Shown here: positions 34,507-43,426 of the stretch, in pieces | Layout of the letters: each line of letters opens with the position of its first letter | Position numbering within the stretch: the first letter of the stretch is position 1 | DNA from: an uncultured Alphaproteobacteria bacterium | Lineage (GTDB): Bacteria > Pseudomonadota > Alphaproteobacteria > Rhizobiales > Ancalomicrobiaceae | NCBI GenBank assembly: GCA_937864925.1 | Contig: CALMFH010000262.1 | Span: 1-54,988 of the forward strand | Reading direction: 5' to 3' | Length of the DNA stretch: 54,988 nucleotides | Made by a program: the position numbers and the translations under genes | The notes under the pieces: model-generated | What the model was told of the DNA's origin: nothing | The model's database searches: none | Seen by the model: the letters and a program-made list of their open reading frames with translations, nothing else

Positions 34507-37089
34507 TCAGGCCTTCGTGACGTTGCACTTGGTGTCGTTGGTCGAGTTCATCCCGCAGATCACGTCGGGATGGAGCTCGATGACACGGTTCACGTCGATG
34601 CCCTTACGGGAATACTCGGGCCAACTCGGAATGGCGTGACCGTAGTGGTAGGACACGCCGATGGTGTCGGGGCGGATGCCTTCGGTGACTTTGCACTTGC
34701 CGGTCACCTTGCCGATCCGCGTCTCGATGGTGACGAGGTCGCCGTCGGCGACGCCGATCGAGGCGGCGGTGCGGCCGTTGATCAGCACCGCGTTCTCTGC
34801 CGCGTCCTTGCCGAGCGCGAAGTTGAGGATCGGATTGGTGTTCGAGCAGGCCGACTGGTTGCGGTACATCCGCTTGAAGCTGATCAGATAGAACGGCAGC
34901 TTCGCGGCTTCGACGTGCGGCGTCGGGAAGGCATGTTCCTTCCGCGGCAACGGCGCGTAGGCGATCTTGTATTTCTCCACGTCGAGGTTCTTGACGCCCT
35001 TCTCGGAGACCGTCTTCTCGATGACCGCGGCCGTACCGGCGAGACCGTCACCATAGAACTGGAGCTTGGGCTTGCCCGGCCCCTTGCACTTGGCTTCGAC
35101 ACCCTTGCCGTAGAAGTCCTCCGCTTTGACAGTTCCACCGACGAAGCCGGTCTTGATCGCGTCGTCGAACGGCTTGCCACCGGTCGCGTCGCGCCAGATC
35201 ACTTCGACGGCTTCCTTCGGTCCGTATTCCTTGCCTTTCTCGAACTTGACGGTCTTGAGGCCCCAGGTGTCGTTCATCGCCGCGACGTAGGCGTCGAGGA
35301 TGCCGAGACGCTTCGCCAGTTCCCACAGGATGGTGTAGCCGTCGTGCTTCAGGCCGAAGACCGAGACAACCGGCTGGCGGATGGCGGTGTGCTTGGCCCA
35401 CGGGCTCGCCCGTGTCGGGGCGAAGTGCCAGCTCTCCAGATAGCCGAGGTCGGGCAGGACGATGTCGGACATCCACGCCGTCTCGGTCATGTGGACTTCG
35501 ATGGTGACGTTGAAGGTCTTCTCCATCGAGGCGAACTGCGGTCCGGTGTCGGCGGTCGACATCGGCCGGTTGGTCGCATAGAAGATCTGCATCTCCGGAA
35601 CGTAGGGCAGGCCGTAGGCCTTGGGATCGAGCACCGTCAGCGCCACTTGCTGGCAGACGTCGTGGTGTCCGTTCGGGAAATAGACGCTCTTGGCGAGGTC
35701 GACGCGCTTCGGCGGATACTCGCACTTGGCCGGTTCCATGTACTCGGGGTGGTCGTAGACCTTGCCGAGCTTCAGACCGCCGACTGCGTCGGGGATGCCG
35801 AGGAGCATCTGCAGGATCAGCGCCGACCGCCAGTTCTGGACGCCGAACTCCTTGGCGGTCATGCCGCGCCAGGTGTAGAGCGCCACCGGGCGATAGCGGT
35901 GCGAATAGCCCTGGACCTTGGTCGTCGTGCCGAGGCGGACCTCGGCGGCGATCATCTTCGCCACCTCGCGGATGGTCTCGGCCGGCACGCCGGCGATCTC
36001 GCCGGCGGCTTCCGGGGTCATCTCGGCGAGATGGTCGGCGTAGTAGACCTCGAGGCCGGTGCGCACCGTCTTGCCGTCGACGGTGAAGGAGCCGCGCAGC
36101 GCCGGCTTGACGCCTTCGGCATAGGGCACCGCGGCGTTGGTAACGGTGTCCCACACCAGCGGTTCGCCGGCGGCGTTGCGCAGGATGCGGCCGTTCGGGC
36201 CGACCAGTTGCGGGGCGTTGGTGTAGGTGACGAGGAAGGGCTCGTCGATCTGACCGGCGTCGATCAGCAGCCTGGTCAGCGCCATGACGAAGACCACGTC
36301 CTTGCCGGGACGGATCGGCACCCACATGTCGGCCTTGGCCGCCGGATGCGACAGGCGCGGCTCGACGACGATCACCTTCATGCCGCGTTCCTTGGCGCGG
36401 GTGACGGCGTGGTCAAGCCAGCGGGCGAACTGCTCGGCCTCGAAATAGTTGGTACCGAAGGCGATCAGCAGATTGCAGTTGTCCACGTCCGGGATGATGC
36501 CGTGGTAGCCCCAGGTCACGTCGTCGCCGACGTGGCGGGCGGCCTCGCAGGTGGTGGTTCGGTGGATGATGTTCGGGGTGCCGAAGGCCTTGCCGAAGGC
36601 CTTGGGGAAGTTGTCGCCGATCAGGTATTTGCCGTGGCCGTGCTGCCAGATGAGCTTCGACGGGTTCTCCGCCTTGATCTTGGCGAGCCGCTCGGAGATC
36701 GTCTGGAACGCCTCGTCCCAGGTGATCTCGACCCACTTCGGATCCTGGTCCAGGCCCTTCTTCGGGTTGGTGCGCTTCAGCGGCTTCTTCAACCGATAGG
36801 GATTGTAGGAGGTGAAGGCGCCCGAGACGCCCTTCGGGCAGAGGCCGTGGTTGTAGATGTCGCGCCGCGCCGGGTCGGGTCGGATCGAGCGGATGACGCC
36901 GCCGACCTTGCGAGCCTCGATGGCGCAGAAGTTGACGCAGTGGACGCAGACCGACTTGACGACCTCCTCGGCCGCCGCGCCGACCGCGCTCGGACCGACC
37001 TGGGCGAAGGCCGGAACGGCGGACGAGGCCGCCGAGATCGCGGCCAGAGAAGTCATCCCCTTGAGAATATCTCGACGTGTCGCACGCAT
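34507..37089 (-). CDS. Second Tat-exported molybdopterin oxidoreductase, substrate unknown
   Basis: 860-aa DMSO-reductase-family catalytic subunit. Tat signal (TRRDILKGMTSLAAISAASS). Iron-sulfur motif CVHCVNFC...LCPKG, a Cx2Cx3C type with a longer final spacing than ArxA. TTTCEAARHVG gives a probable Cys Mo ligand, as in polysulfide, thiosulfate and arsenate/arsenite enzymes. It lacks the GRGWG motif (HGHGKYL occupies that region), so it is not a second ArxA. Its operon supplies Fe-S, diheme, chaperone, heptaheme and cytochrome b proteins: a complete periplasmic respiratory chain linked to quinone. Candidate substrates are sulfur, selenium, antimony or arsenic oxyanions. Direction and substrate are open. 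Confidence 0.8.
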   Translation of the reverse strand: MRATRRDILKGMTSLAAISAASSAVPAFAQVGPSAVGAAAEEVVKSVCVHCVNFCAIEARKVGGVIRSIRPDPARRDIYNHGLCPKGVSGAFTSYNPYRLKKPLKRTNPKKGLDQDPKWVEITWDEAFQTISERLAKIKAENPSKLIWQHGHGKYLIGDNFPKAFGKAFGTPNIIHRTTTCEAARHVGDDVTWGYHGIIPDVDNCNLLIAFGTNYFEAEQFARWLDHAVTRAKERGMKVIVVEPRLSHPAAKADMWVPIRPGKDVVFVMALTRLLIDAGQIDEPFLVTYTNAPQLVGPNGRILRNAAGEPLVWDTVTNAAVPYAEGVKPALRGSFTVDGKTVRTGLEVYYADHLAEMTPEAAGEIAGVPAETIREVAKMIAAEVRLGTTTKVQGYSHRYRPVALYTWRGMTAKEFGVQNWRSALILQMLLGIPDAVGGLKLGKVYDHPEYMEPAKCEYPPKRVDLAKSVYFPNGHHDVCQQVALTVLDPKAYGLPYVPEMQIFYATNRPMSTADTGPQFASMEKTFNVTIEVHMTETAWMSDIVLPDLGYLESWHFAPTRASPWAKHTAIRQPVVSVFGLKHDGYTILWELAKRLGILDAYVAAMNDTWGLKTVKFEKGKEYGPKEAVEVIWRDATGGKPFDDAIKTGFVGGTVKAEDFYGKGVEAKCKGPGKPKLQFYGDGLAGTAAVIEKTVSEKGVKNLDVEKYKIAYAPLPRKEHAFPTPHVEAAKLPFYLISFKRMYRNQSACSNTNPILNFALGKDAAENAVLINGRTAASIGVADGDLVTIETRIGKVTGKCKVTEGIRPDTIGVSYHYGHAIPSWPEYSRKGIDVNRVIELHPDVICGMNSTNDTKCNVTKA

Positions 37090-37237
37090 TCCGGTGCTCC
37101 CTTCGCTCGGCGAAGGCGCACGACGGCTCGTCGGCCGGGACCCTCGCCACGAACGACCCCTCTTCCGAAGCTCGGCGGGTCGTCGATGCGTCGTCAGGAA
37201 TGCACCCGAATACGTCCGGCCCTCAACTCTTTTCTTG

Positions 37238-37296
37238 AGTATAGGTAGTCCATATCAAGGAATACAGGAGTGTTACCATCCGGTAACATTGTATTC
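37238..37296 (-). promoter_or_regulatory. Sigma-70-like promoter with activator dyad for the second operon
   Basis: On the minus strand TATACT (37243-37238) is a good -10 with no clear -35. Where the -35 or activator would sit is TGTTACCATCCGGTAACA (37271-37288), a perfect 7-4-7 dyad, flanked by GAATAC/GTATTC (37260-37265, 37291-37296). Its centre is near -48 of the predicted start. No TGGCAC-N5-TTGC is found in this region. The leader to the ATG is about 140 nt. Confidence 0.55.
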
Positions 37297-37299
37297 GAA

Positions 37300-37540
37300 G
37301 CGTTCTCGCTCGATTTATACTCATAGCGCCGGAGATTTTGATCGATTTGAAATATCACGGACTGCGCATATGGGCGCGCCGCTACGAAGCTTCGGCGATG
37401 GCGTTGCGGAGGCGGCTCGAGAAGAGCGACGTTTCGACTGTCGCGCTCCGGCTGGTCGGCCCGGTTCCTTCATCGGAAGAATTCCAATGTCGCGGATCAT
37501 CTCGGGATGAACCTCGGCGGCGCCGACGGGACTGCGGCGC
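37300..37540. other. Non-coding stretch between regulator gene end and promoter dyad
   Basis: About 240 bp downstream of the second response-regulator gene with no gene seen. Confidence 0.4.
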
Positions 37541-38812
37541 TCAACCGTCGAGGCCGTAGCGCCGCATCTTCTCCCACAGGTTCTTGCGGGAGATGCCGAG
37601 CGAGTCGGCGGTCTTGCCGATCACGTGGTCGTTGTAGGCGAGCGCCGCCAGGATGGCGCCGCGCTCGGCCTCCTCGACGGCGCTGCGCAGATCGATCGGG
37701 GCGCAACCCCCGGCCGCACCCTCCTGGAGATGGTGGCGCTCGACGACGCGCCCGTCGGCGCGCACCAGCGCCTGATCGACGATCGCCTTGAGATCGTGAC
37801 CGTTGCCGGGCAGCCGCAACGCCGTCAGGAACTCCTCCGCCGCCGGCGAGAAGCCCTCGATCCGCCGTCCCGCCGCCGCCGCGGCGCGGGCGAGGAGCAT
37901 GCGGGCGACGTGCAGGATGTCGTCCGGCCGCTCGCGCAAGGGCGGCACGCGGATGTGGATGCCGTGCAGATCCCAGATGCGATCCGCTCGGCCGCTGTCG
38001 GCTGCCTCCTCGGCGCCATCGACGAGACGGGTGCTGACGACGCGGACGTCGCCGTGCGGTCGCGGAAAGAGGCGGACGAAGACGGAGAGCCGCGGGCCGA
38101 CGATCTCCTCGACGCCCTGGCAGTACAGCGTGCCGCCCTCGGCGGCGGCGATCGCGGCGGTGAGCTCCGCTTCGAAGGCGCCGGGCGCGCGCACCCCGCG
38201 ACAGTCGAATTCGACGAAGGGCCCGGCGGCCCGGCGGCTGGTGCGGTGGACCAGCAGCGCCAGCCGCTTCTTGCCGAGCCCGCGCTCGCCCGAGACCAAG
38301 ACCGCGGCGTCGCTCTCGTGGAGACGGGCGACGGTCCGCTCGATCCGCAGCACGCTCGCATCCTGGCCGAAGAGGCCGATGCCGAGACGGAAGCGGTCGC
38401 CGCCGCCGTGGCGGCGGGTGTCGGCGATCGCCGTCAGGTGGCGCCTGACCAGACGGATGAAGTCGGGCAGATCGAAGGGCTTCTCCAGGTAGTCGATCGC
38501 CCCGGCCTTGACCAGCGCGACCGCGTCGGCGACCGATCCATAGGCGGTCATCAGCAGGAACGGCAGGCCCGGCGACTGCCGGCCGGCCTCCTCGAAGAGG
38601 TCGCGGCCGGTGCCGTCGGGCAGGCGGATGTCGCTGACCACCAGATCGATATCGCCGCGCGCCAGCCGCGCCCGCGCCTCGGCGACGGTGCCGAGGCCGA
38701 GCGCGTCGATGCCCTCGAGCCGCAGTCGATCGACCAGCGACATCGCCATGATCTCGTCGTCCTCGACGACGAGCACGCGCAGGCCGGAAAGATCAGTCGG
38801 CGATCGATCCAT
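37541..38812 (-). CDS. Response regulator with degenerate AAA+ domain
   Basis: 423-aa paralogue of the sigma-54 activator at 22170. The receiver is intact (EDD at 17-19, phospho-acceptor D61 in VVSDIRLPD, K111). The AAA+ region is damaged: Walker A reads GERGLGKK (175-182, Lys where Ser/Thr/Glu is expected), the GAFTGA loop region is missing, and Walker B reads GTLYCQGV (227-234) without Asp-Glu. The Fis-type HTH (IGKTADSLGISRKNLWEKMRRYG) is good. It should bind DNA in response to phosphorylation but cannot hydrolyse ATP or contact sigma-54. It overlaps the kinase gene by 20 bp, and the frame is intact, so this looks like selected change rather than decay. Confidence 0.82.
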   Translation of the reverse strand: MDRSPTDLSGLRVLVVEDDEIMAMSLVDRLRLEGIDALGLGTVAEARARLARGDIDLVVSDIRLPDGTGRDLFEEAGRQSPGLPFLLMTAYGSVADAVALVKAGAIDYLEKPFDLPDFIRLVRRHLTAIADTRRHGGGDRFRLGIGLFGQDASVLRIERTVARLHESDAAVLVSGERGLGKKRLALLVHRTSRRAAGPFVEFDCRGVRAPGAFEAELTAAIAAAEGGTLYCQGVEEIVGPRLSVFVRLFPRPHGDVRVVSTRLVDGAEEAADSGRADRIWDLHGIHIRVPPLRERPDDILHVARMLLARAAAAAGRRIEGFSPAAEEFLTALRLPGNGHDLKAIVDQALVRADGRVVERHHLQEGAAGGCAPIDLRSAVEEAERGAILAALAYNDHVIGKTADSLGISRKNLWEKMRRYGLDG

Positions 38813-40253
38813 CGGGGCCTCCGAGCGGAATGGACAGCGTGAAGCGGGAGCCCTCGCCGAGCCGGCTGGCGACCTCGATGGTGCCGCCGAGCGACTGGAC
38901 GAGGCGCCAGGTGATCCACAGGCCGAGGCCGGTGCCGGTCTTGCGCGAGGTGAAGAACGGATCGAACACCCGCCCGACGTCCTCCGGGGCGATGCCGACG
39001 CCGGTGTCCTCGACGACGATGACGAGAACTCCGTCCTCCCGCCGCGCCGAGACGCTCAGCCGCCCGCCCGCCGGCATCGCCTGCACCGCGTTGCGCAGCA
39101 GATTGAGCAGCGCCTGTTGCAGGCGTTGGCGGTTGAACATCGTGTCGGGCGGCAGTTCGTTGCGCCAGTCGAGCGCGATCGACTTGCCCTCGATCTCGGC
39201 GGCGATGAGGTCGCGCACCTCGTCGAGACATTCCGGGCCGCAGGGCTCGGAGGCGTGTTCGGCGCGCTGCTCGACGAGCAGATCTTGGACGATAGCGCGG
39301 ATGCGCAGGAGGCCGCGTTCGATCACCGGCAGATAGCGCTCGAGCAGGCCGGGTTCCTTCGGGTGGTCCCTCAGGGTCGAGAGGCAGTTGAGGATGCCGG
39401 CGAGCGGGTTGTTGACCTCGTGGGCGACGCCGGCGGCGATGCGGCCGAGAGCGGCGGTCTTCTCCGCCTGGGCCAGCTCGCGCTCCAGCCGTTGCTTCTC
39501 GGCGACCTCCGCCGCCATGGCGTTGAAGGTGACGCTGAGGTGGGCGATCTCGTCGGCGCCGCGCACCGGCACCGCCACCGGCTCGCCGCGGGCGAGCGAC
39601 GACATGGCGTCGGCGAGACGTCCGAGCGGCCGGACGGCGCGGAGCGAGGCGTAGATGCCGGCGAGGCTGCCGATCAGGGCGAGACCGAAGGTGGCGAGGA
39701 GGACGAGCCCGGTGGCCTCGCCGACCGCCTGCGCCAACACCCGGGTCGACAGCCGGACCCGCGCCACGCCGAGGCGCTTGCCGCCGCCGACGACCGGCGC
39801 CACCCCCTCGACGAAGCCGCCGGCCGGGTCCTCGAGCACCAGCGTCGTCTCGCTGCGCAGCGCCCGCTCGAGCAGGCGGGTCTCGTCGCCGTCGGTGTGC
39901 AACGGCAGGCCGATCGGGTTCAGTCCCGGCTGGAGATGGGCCATGACCACGCCCTCGGTGTCGAGCACCATGGCGGTCAGTACGTCGCGACCCTCGTCCA
40001 CTTCCTTCGACGTCACCTGACGGAGGCTGCGCCAGATCGGCCAGACGTCGTTGCGCATCATCGGCTCGGCCGAGGCGGCGGCGATCCACTGCGACAGCAG
40101 CACCGCCTTCTCGGCCAGCGCCTGGCGCAGCTCGATCCGTTCCTTCTGGATGACGGTGAAGCCGGTGACGCCGGCGACGCCCGCCACCACCAGGCAGACG
40201 ATCAGCGGCAACTTGACCGCGAGGCTCCAGCTGGAGGGACGCCAGGGGCTCAT
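38793..40253 (-). CDS. Sensor histidine kinase of the second X-S-R module
   Basis: 486-aa membrane kinase. TM1 about 12-33 (VKLPLIVCLVVAGVAGVTGFTVI), a ~150-residue periplasmic domain, TM2 about 182-205 (TGLVLLATFGLALIGSLAGIYASL), HAMP linker, phospho-acceptor H278 (AGVAHEVNNPLAGI), N-box (NLLRNAVQA) and G-boxes (DTGVGIA, GTGLGLWIT). The architecture matches the kinase at 20708. The start at 40253 overlaps the binding-protein stop by ATGA. It is probably activated by the adjacent periplasmic protein. Confidence 0.85.
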   Translation of the reverse strand: MSPWRPSSWSLAVKLPLIVCLVVAGVAGVTGFTVIQKERIELRQALAEKAVLLSQWIAAASAEPMMRNDVWPIWRSLRQVTSKEVDEGRDVLTAMVLDTEGVVMAHLQPGLNPIGLPLHTDGDETRLLERALRSETTLVLEDPAGGFVEGVAPVVGGGKRLGVARVRLSTRVLAQAVGEATGLVLLATFGLALIGSLAGIYASLRAVRPLGRLADAMSSLARGEPVAVPVRGADEIAHLSVTFNAMAAEVAEKQRLERELAQAEKTAALGRIAAGVAHEVNNPLAGILNCLSTLRDHPKEPGLLERYLPVIERGLLRIRAIVQDLLVEQRAEHASEPCGPECLDEVRDLIAAEIEGKSIALDWRNELPPDTMFNRQRLQQALLNLLRNAVQAMPAGGRLSVSARREDGVLVIVVEDTGVGIAPEDVGRVFDPFFTSRKTGTGLGLWITWRLVQSLGGTIEVASRLGEGSRFTLSIPLGGPDGSIAD

Positions 40254-41149
40254 AGGGCCGACGGCGGCTGGGCATCGGCCCGCGCCCCGGCCGATGCCGC
40301 GGCGGCCCGGACACCGTCGTAGTGCGCCGAGCCGACCTCGACGTAACCGTCGAGCATCATTTCGTCGAGGACGCGCCGGCCGTCCGCCTCCCGCGGCATC
40401 GCCGCCAGCGCCGTACGGAACCGCTCGGCGAGCGCCGCATCGATGCCGCGCCGTGCCACCATCGGCGGGAAGCCGAAGGCCTCGGACTGGCCGATCTTGC
40501 GGGTGAGCCGCCCGATCTGCGGCCGCTTGGCGGCGAGATAGTCCCAGACGTAGGAATCGACCGCCGCGCCGTCGGCGACGCGCTCGGCCACCGCCTCGAT
40601 CGCCTGACCGTGGTCCCAGGTGAAGAAGGTACGGCGGAAGAAGCGGTCCGGATCGCGCCCGCCGGCACGCAGCATGGCGCGCGGGATGATGTAGCCGGTC
40701 GCCGAGTCCGGATCGGTGAAGGCGAAGCTCCGCCCGGCGAGATCGTCCAGCCGCTGGGCCGCGTCGTCGTTGTGGACGATCAGATAGGAGCGATAGGTCG
40801 GGCTGCCGCGGTAGACCGGCGCGGCGATCAGATCGACGAGGCCGGCGTCCCAGGCCTGGGTGAAGGAGTAGCTGCACACCCAGGCGAAATCGAGATCGCC
40901 GGTGCGCAGCAGTTCGAGCACGTCGTGGTAGGTCTTGCGCTGGACGAAATGCACCGGGCGTCCGAAATGGCGCTCGAGATAGGCCGCCCAACGGTCGTAG
41001 AGCGGCAGTTCGTCACGCACCGCCGCGGCGGTCAGCGCGATGCGCACCGGCGCCCCCGCGGCGCGCGCCGGCCACGCGACCGCGGCGACCGCGGCCCCGG
41101 CCGAGGTCGTCAGGAACGCCCTGCGATCGATCCTTCGTGCTTCCCCCAT
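40250..41149 (-). CDS. PhnD-like periplasmic sensor of the second module
   Basis: 299-aa exported binding protein, the same length as the one at 19809. Tat-like signal (RRAFLTTSAGAAVAAVAWPARA). Shared blocks: VQRKTYHDVLELL, LDFAWVCSYSF, FTDPDSATGY, FFRRTFFTWDHGQ, VDSYVWDYLA, SEAFGFPPM. C92 occupies the position of C101 in the first protein, so both may use a Cys for a thiophilic ligand. Surrounding residues differ (CSYSF against CGYPY), hinting at different ligands. It is the first gene of the X-S-R operon. Confidence 0.8.
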   Translation of the reverse strand: MGEARRIDRRAFLTTSAGAAVAAVAWPARAAGAPVRIALTAAAVRDELPLYDRWAAYLERHFGRPVHFVQRKTYHDVLELLRTGDLDFAWVCSYSFTQAWDAGLVDLIAAPVYRGSPTYRSYLIVHNDDAAQRLDDLAGRSFAFTDPDSATGYIIPRAMLRAGGRDPDRFFRRTFFTWDHGQAIEAVAERVADGAAVDSYVWDYLAAKRPQIGRLTRKIGQSEAFGFPPMVARRGIDAALAERFRTALAAMPREADGRRVLDEMMLDGYVEVGSAHYDGVRAAAASAGARADAQPPSAL

Positions 41150-41603
41150 GGCGCGACCCTAGCATCGCCGACCGGCGCCGCGTAGTCCGGCGCAAGCCGT
41201 TCCGCAATTCCACGGAGGGAAGAACTGCGAAGCAGGATCGGTCTCGGTCGCGGGTGAACCGCGCCGAATGCACGCCAATTGAAGTGGGTGGCGCGCGGCC
41301 GACTGCTCTCCACGAGCCTCCACAGTCTCATCGTCACGCTGGTCATCGGCAGTTCGTCTATCAACTCGGAACATCGACCAGCAACTCATTGAGATCGTGT
41401 CCCCTGAGGTGGTGTAGCTGACGAGAGAGGTGGTCATCGGCGGCGCGTCGGTATGGTCGGAATTGCGAGACGAAGCGGACAGCCACCTCACGCCCCCCCC
41501 TTAGGCCGCCAAGCGAGCTGGGATCAACTTCCGCTTCCGGCGTGGTGCGGTCGACGTCCTTCGACCCGAAGCGGACGCTCAGCACATGAACATCGTGGGG
41601 CTG
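41150..41603. other. Intergenic region with the left copy of a diverged repeat
   Basis: No gene is supported in 450 bp. It should hold the promoter of the second X-S-R operon at its left edge, and it contains the repeat at 41292-41362. Confidence 0.45.
41292..41362 (+). repeat. Diverged direct repeat, left copy
   Basis: 71 bp aligning without gaps to 47469-47539 at about 80% identity (about 14 mismatches). Shared runs include CGCGCGGCCGA, CTCATCG, GGTCATCGG and GTTCGTC. The two copies face the same way and bracket a 6.1-kb accessory block. Confidence 0.7.
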
Positions 41604-42392
41604 CTATCGCATCCAGCTTCCCCGCTTATCGTGCTCGTCCAGCATCATGGGGTCATTGAAAAGGATGAGGGTTAGCGTTTCATCGGGGCCGGATCGTATG
41701 GTTTGTTCTTGCACCTCGAACCGATCAGCGTCCCTGCGATCGAACCATGCATCGGCTCCAATCTTGCGCGGGTTGGGATCATCCGGATTCCGGCCGAACT
41801 GAACGCCAAAGGCGAAGCTCTCGGCATCGAGAGAATCCTGTGGGAACCACTTCTGTGGCACACTGGGGGCGCGGGTGAACCATTTCCGGCCTTTGGGGCC
41901 ATGGCAGACCAGAATGGCGGGAGAATGATCGCTTTCTACCAGCCGGATCGCAGTCGCGGGGCGGCTAGTGTTGAATATCTCGGCGAGCGCGTTGACCACT
42001 TTGAAGGTGAGTTTTCCTTGCTGACGGGCTAGCGGCTTGAAGAGGTAATAGGGCATCAGAAGGTCGGCGGCGTAGCCGTCAGCCGCCCGTTCCGGCGAAA
42101 GCGCGTTGCGCGGTTGGTACTCCTCAAGGCGACAGGCAAGGCACTTGCCGCGATGATGATGCCAATGGCCCAGCTCGTGTGCGATTGAGAAGCGCTTGCG
42201 CCGTGGATGGCTGTCGGCCTTGACGGTGATGATCGCCTCGTCGCCATGGCCGATGATCCTGGCCTCGCAGCCGTCGAGCGGACGGAACCGGACCCTCGCA
42301 TTGACATGGAAGGCAATCGCCTCGAGGTCGATCTCGTCCGGCTCGGTGATCCCCAGCTCCTGAAGGAGCCGTTCAGCGTGTGAGATTGCCAT
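41604..42392 (-). CDS. ImmA/IrrE-family metallopeptidase
   Basis: 262-aa protein with a zinc-peptidase motif in FSIAHELGHWHHH (HELGH) and the usual downstream acidic helix (PERAADGYAADLLMP). Family members cleave repressors (ImmA) or act in stress response (IrrE). The N-terminal ~60 residues form a lead-in domain (ITEPDEIDLEAIAFHVNARV) and the C-terminal ~90 residues are variable. ATG 42392 overlaps the upstream stop by one base (TGATG); GTG 42395 is the alternative. It is the last of three coupled genes behind a sigma-factor-like gene, so its substrate may be a regulator of that cassette. Confidence 0.82.
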   Translation of the reverse strand: MAISHAERLLQELGITEPDEIDLEAIAFHVNARVRFRPLDGCEARIIGHGDEAIITVKADSHPRRKRFSIAHELGHWHHHRGKCLACRLEEYQPRNALSPERAADGYAADLLMPYYLFKPLARQQGKLTFKVVNALAEIFNTSRPATAIRLVESDHSPAILVCHGPKGRKWFTRAPSVPQKWFPQDSLDAESFAFGVQFGRNPDDPNPRKIGADAWFDRRDADRFEVQEQTIRSGPDETLTLILFNDPMMLDEHDKRGSWMR

Positions 42393-42832
42393 CACGGCTT
42401 TCCGCCCTGATCGTCGGGTGGGAGAACTCCAAGCTCCCGCAGGTCGTCGAGCATTCCGAGAATGTCGTTGTCGGAAAGCTCGTTCTCATTTCGCGCGGCG
42501 AGCGTCACCCGCTGGGGGATGCCGGGCGTATTGGCGATGGCTCGCAGCCGTGCGCGCGCAGCCTCCATATCGATCGGTCCGGACGACAATATCGGCGCGG
42601 GCTTGCGGCTCGCGGCGGCACCGGCCTTGGCGGCGGCAAGGCGCTTCTTGTTGGCGATCAGAATGCTCTTATCAAACAGCTCGCGCATTTCGGCCGCATA
42701 GCGATCAGGATCGCCGTGCGTGTCACGGAATTCGGCCAAAATGTCCTCGTCGGACGTGTTGAAAATGTCATCGACAAGGGCATCGGCCAGCCGGTTGAGC
42801 GCGTTACGCTCCCTTTTGTCGTTGCCGGTCAT
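42392..42832 (-). CDS. Hypothetical protein between sigma factor and ImmA
   Basis: 146-aa protein, mostly helical and charged (NRLADALVDDIFNTSDEDILAEFRDTHGDPDRYAAEMRELFDK), without recognised motif. ATG 42832 overlaps the sigma-like gene stop by ATGA and has GAGGG upstream; ATG 42841 sits directly on that site and is less likely. Its tight coupling to both neighbours suggests a cassette component, perhaps an anti-sigma-like or repressor substrate of the peptidase. That role is inferred from position only. Confidence 0.65.
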   Translation of the reverse strand: MTGNDKRERNALNRLADALVDDIFNTSDEDILAEFRDTHGDPDRYAAEMRELFDKSILIANKKRLAAAKAGAAASRKPAPILSSGPIDMEAARARLRAIANTPGIPQRVTLAARNENELSDNDILGMLDDLRELGVLPPDDQGGKP

Positions 42833-43404
42833 GGCGTCCATCCCTCGGGGTACTGCTTGTCAATTCTGCGGCGGATCAACTTGCGTTTGCTGTCGTAGGC
42901 GGTCTTGTCGAGACCGGACAGCTCGCGCAATTCCTCCGCATTCATCTCCTCCATCATGCCTTCGACGATGATCTGGGCGACTGGATCATCATCGAAGATA
43001 GCAAGAATATTCCGGCGAAGAAGGCCGGCCTCCTCTTCGCCAATCAACCTGCCCTCGGCGGTCGGCGACTGATCGGGGTGGTTCAGGGCTTCCGGCAAGG
43101 CCTCGCCGGTCTTGGCGACGATAGAAACCAGCGGCAGCCGGTGCTCGACCTTCTCGCCCTCGCCATCGGCGATGCTGCGCATCGCTTCGGCTAGGAACTT
43201 CACCACATCGACGTGTGCCGGACAGGTGCGGCCATCAAGGGCGCGGGCAAACGCCTCCTGCAGGAGGTCTTTCGGCCCGATCTGGGGCCGCGCGTAGTAG
43301 TTGGCGATCTTCCGCAGGCGCGCCCAATCGGCGCGCGTGAGAGTACGGATCGCGTCGGCGATCTCGTCACGGCTGCGATGGGTTGCGACCTGGCCAGAAT
43401 TCAC
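42829..43404 (-). CDS. Sigma-70-family-like transcription factor
   Basis: 191-aa protein with sigma-like layout: region 2-like segment (LRKIANYYARPQIGPKDLLQEAFARALDG...FLAEAMRSIADG) and a C-terminal region 4-like helix set (DDDPVAQIIVEGMMEEMNAEELRELSGLDKTAYDSKRKLIRRRID). The region 4 helix-turn-helix is somewhat short. It heads the three-gene cassette with ImmA/IrrE and diverges from the small SinR-family gene across a structured leader. Confidence 0.6.
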   Translation of the reverse strand: MNSGQVATHRSRDEIADAIRTLTRADWARLRKIANYYARPQIGPKDLLQEAFARALDGRTCPAHVDVVKFLAEAMRSIADGEGEKVEHRLPLVSIVAKTGEALPEALNHPDQSPTAEGRLIGEEEAGLLRRNILAIFDDDPVAQIIVEGMMEEMNAEELRELSGLDKTAYDSKRKLIRRRIDKQYPEGWTP

Positions 43405-43426
43405 GCCATGGCACTCCTTCCAATTT

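Noticed and set aside
34483-37248. 921-aa plus-strand frame opposite the second molybdoenzyme
   Set aside because: GC-driven shadow; the minus strand has the Tat signal, Fe-S motif and operon context.
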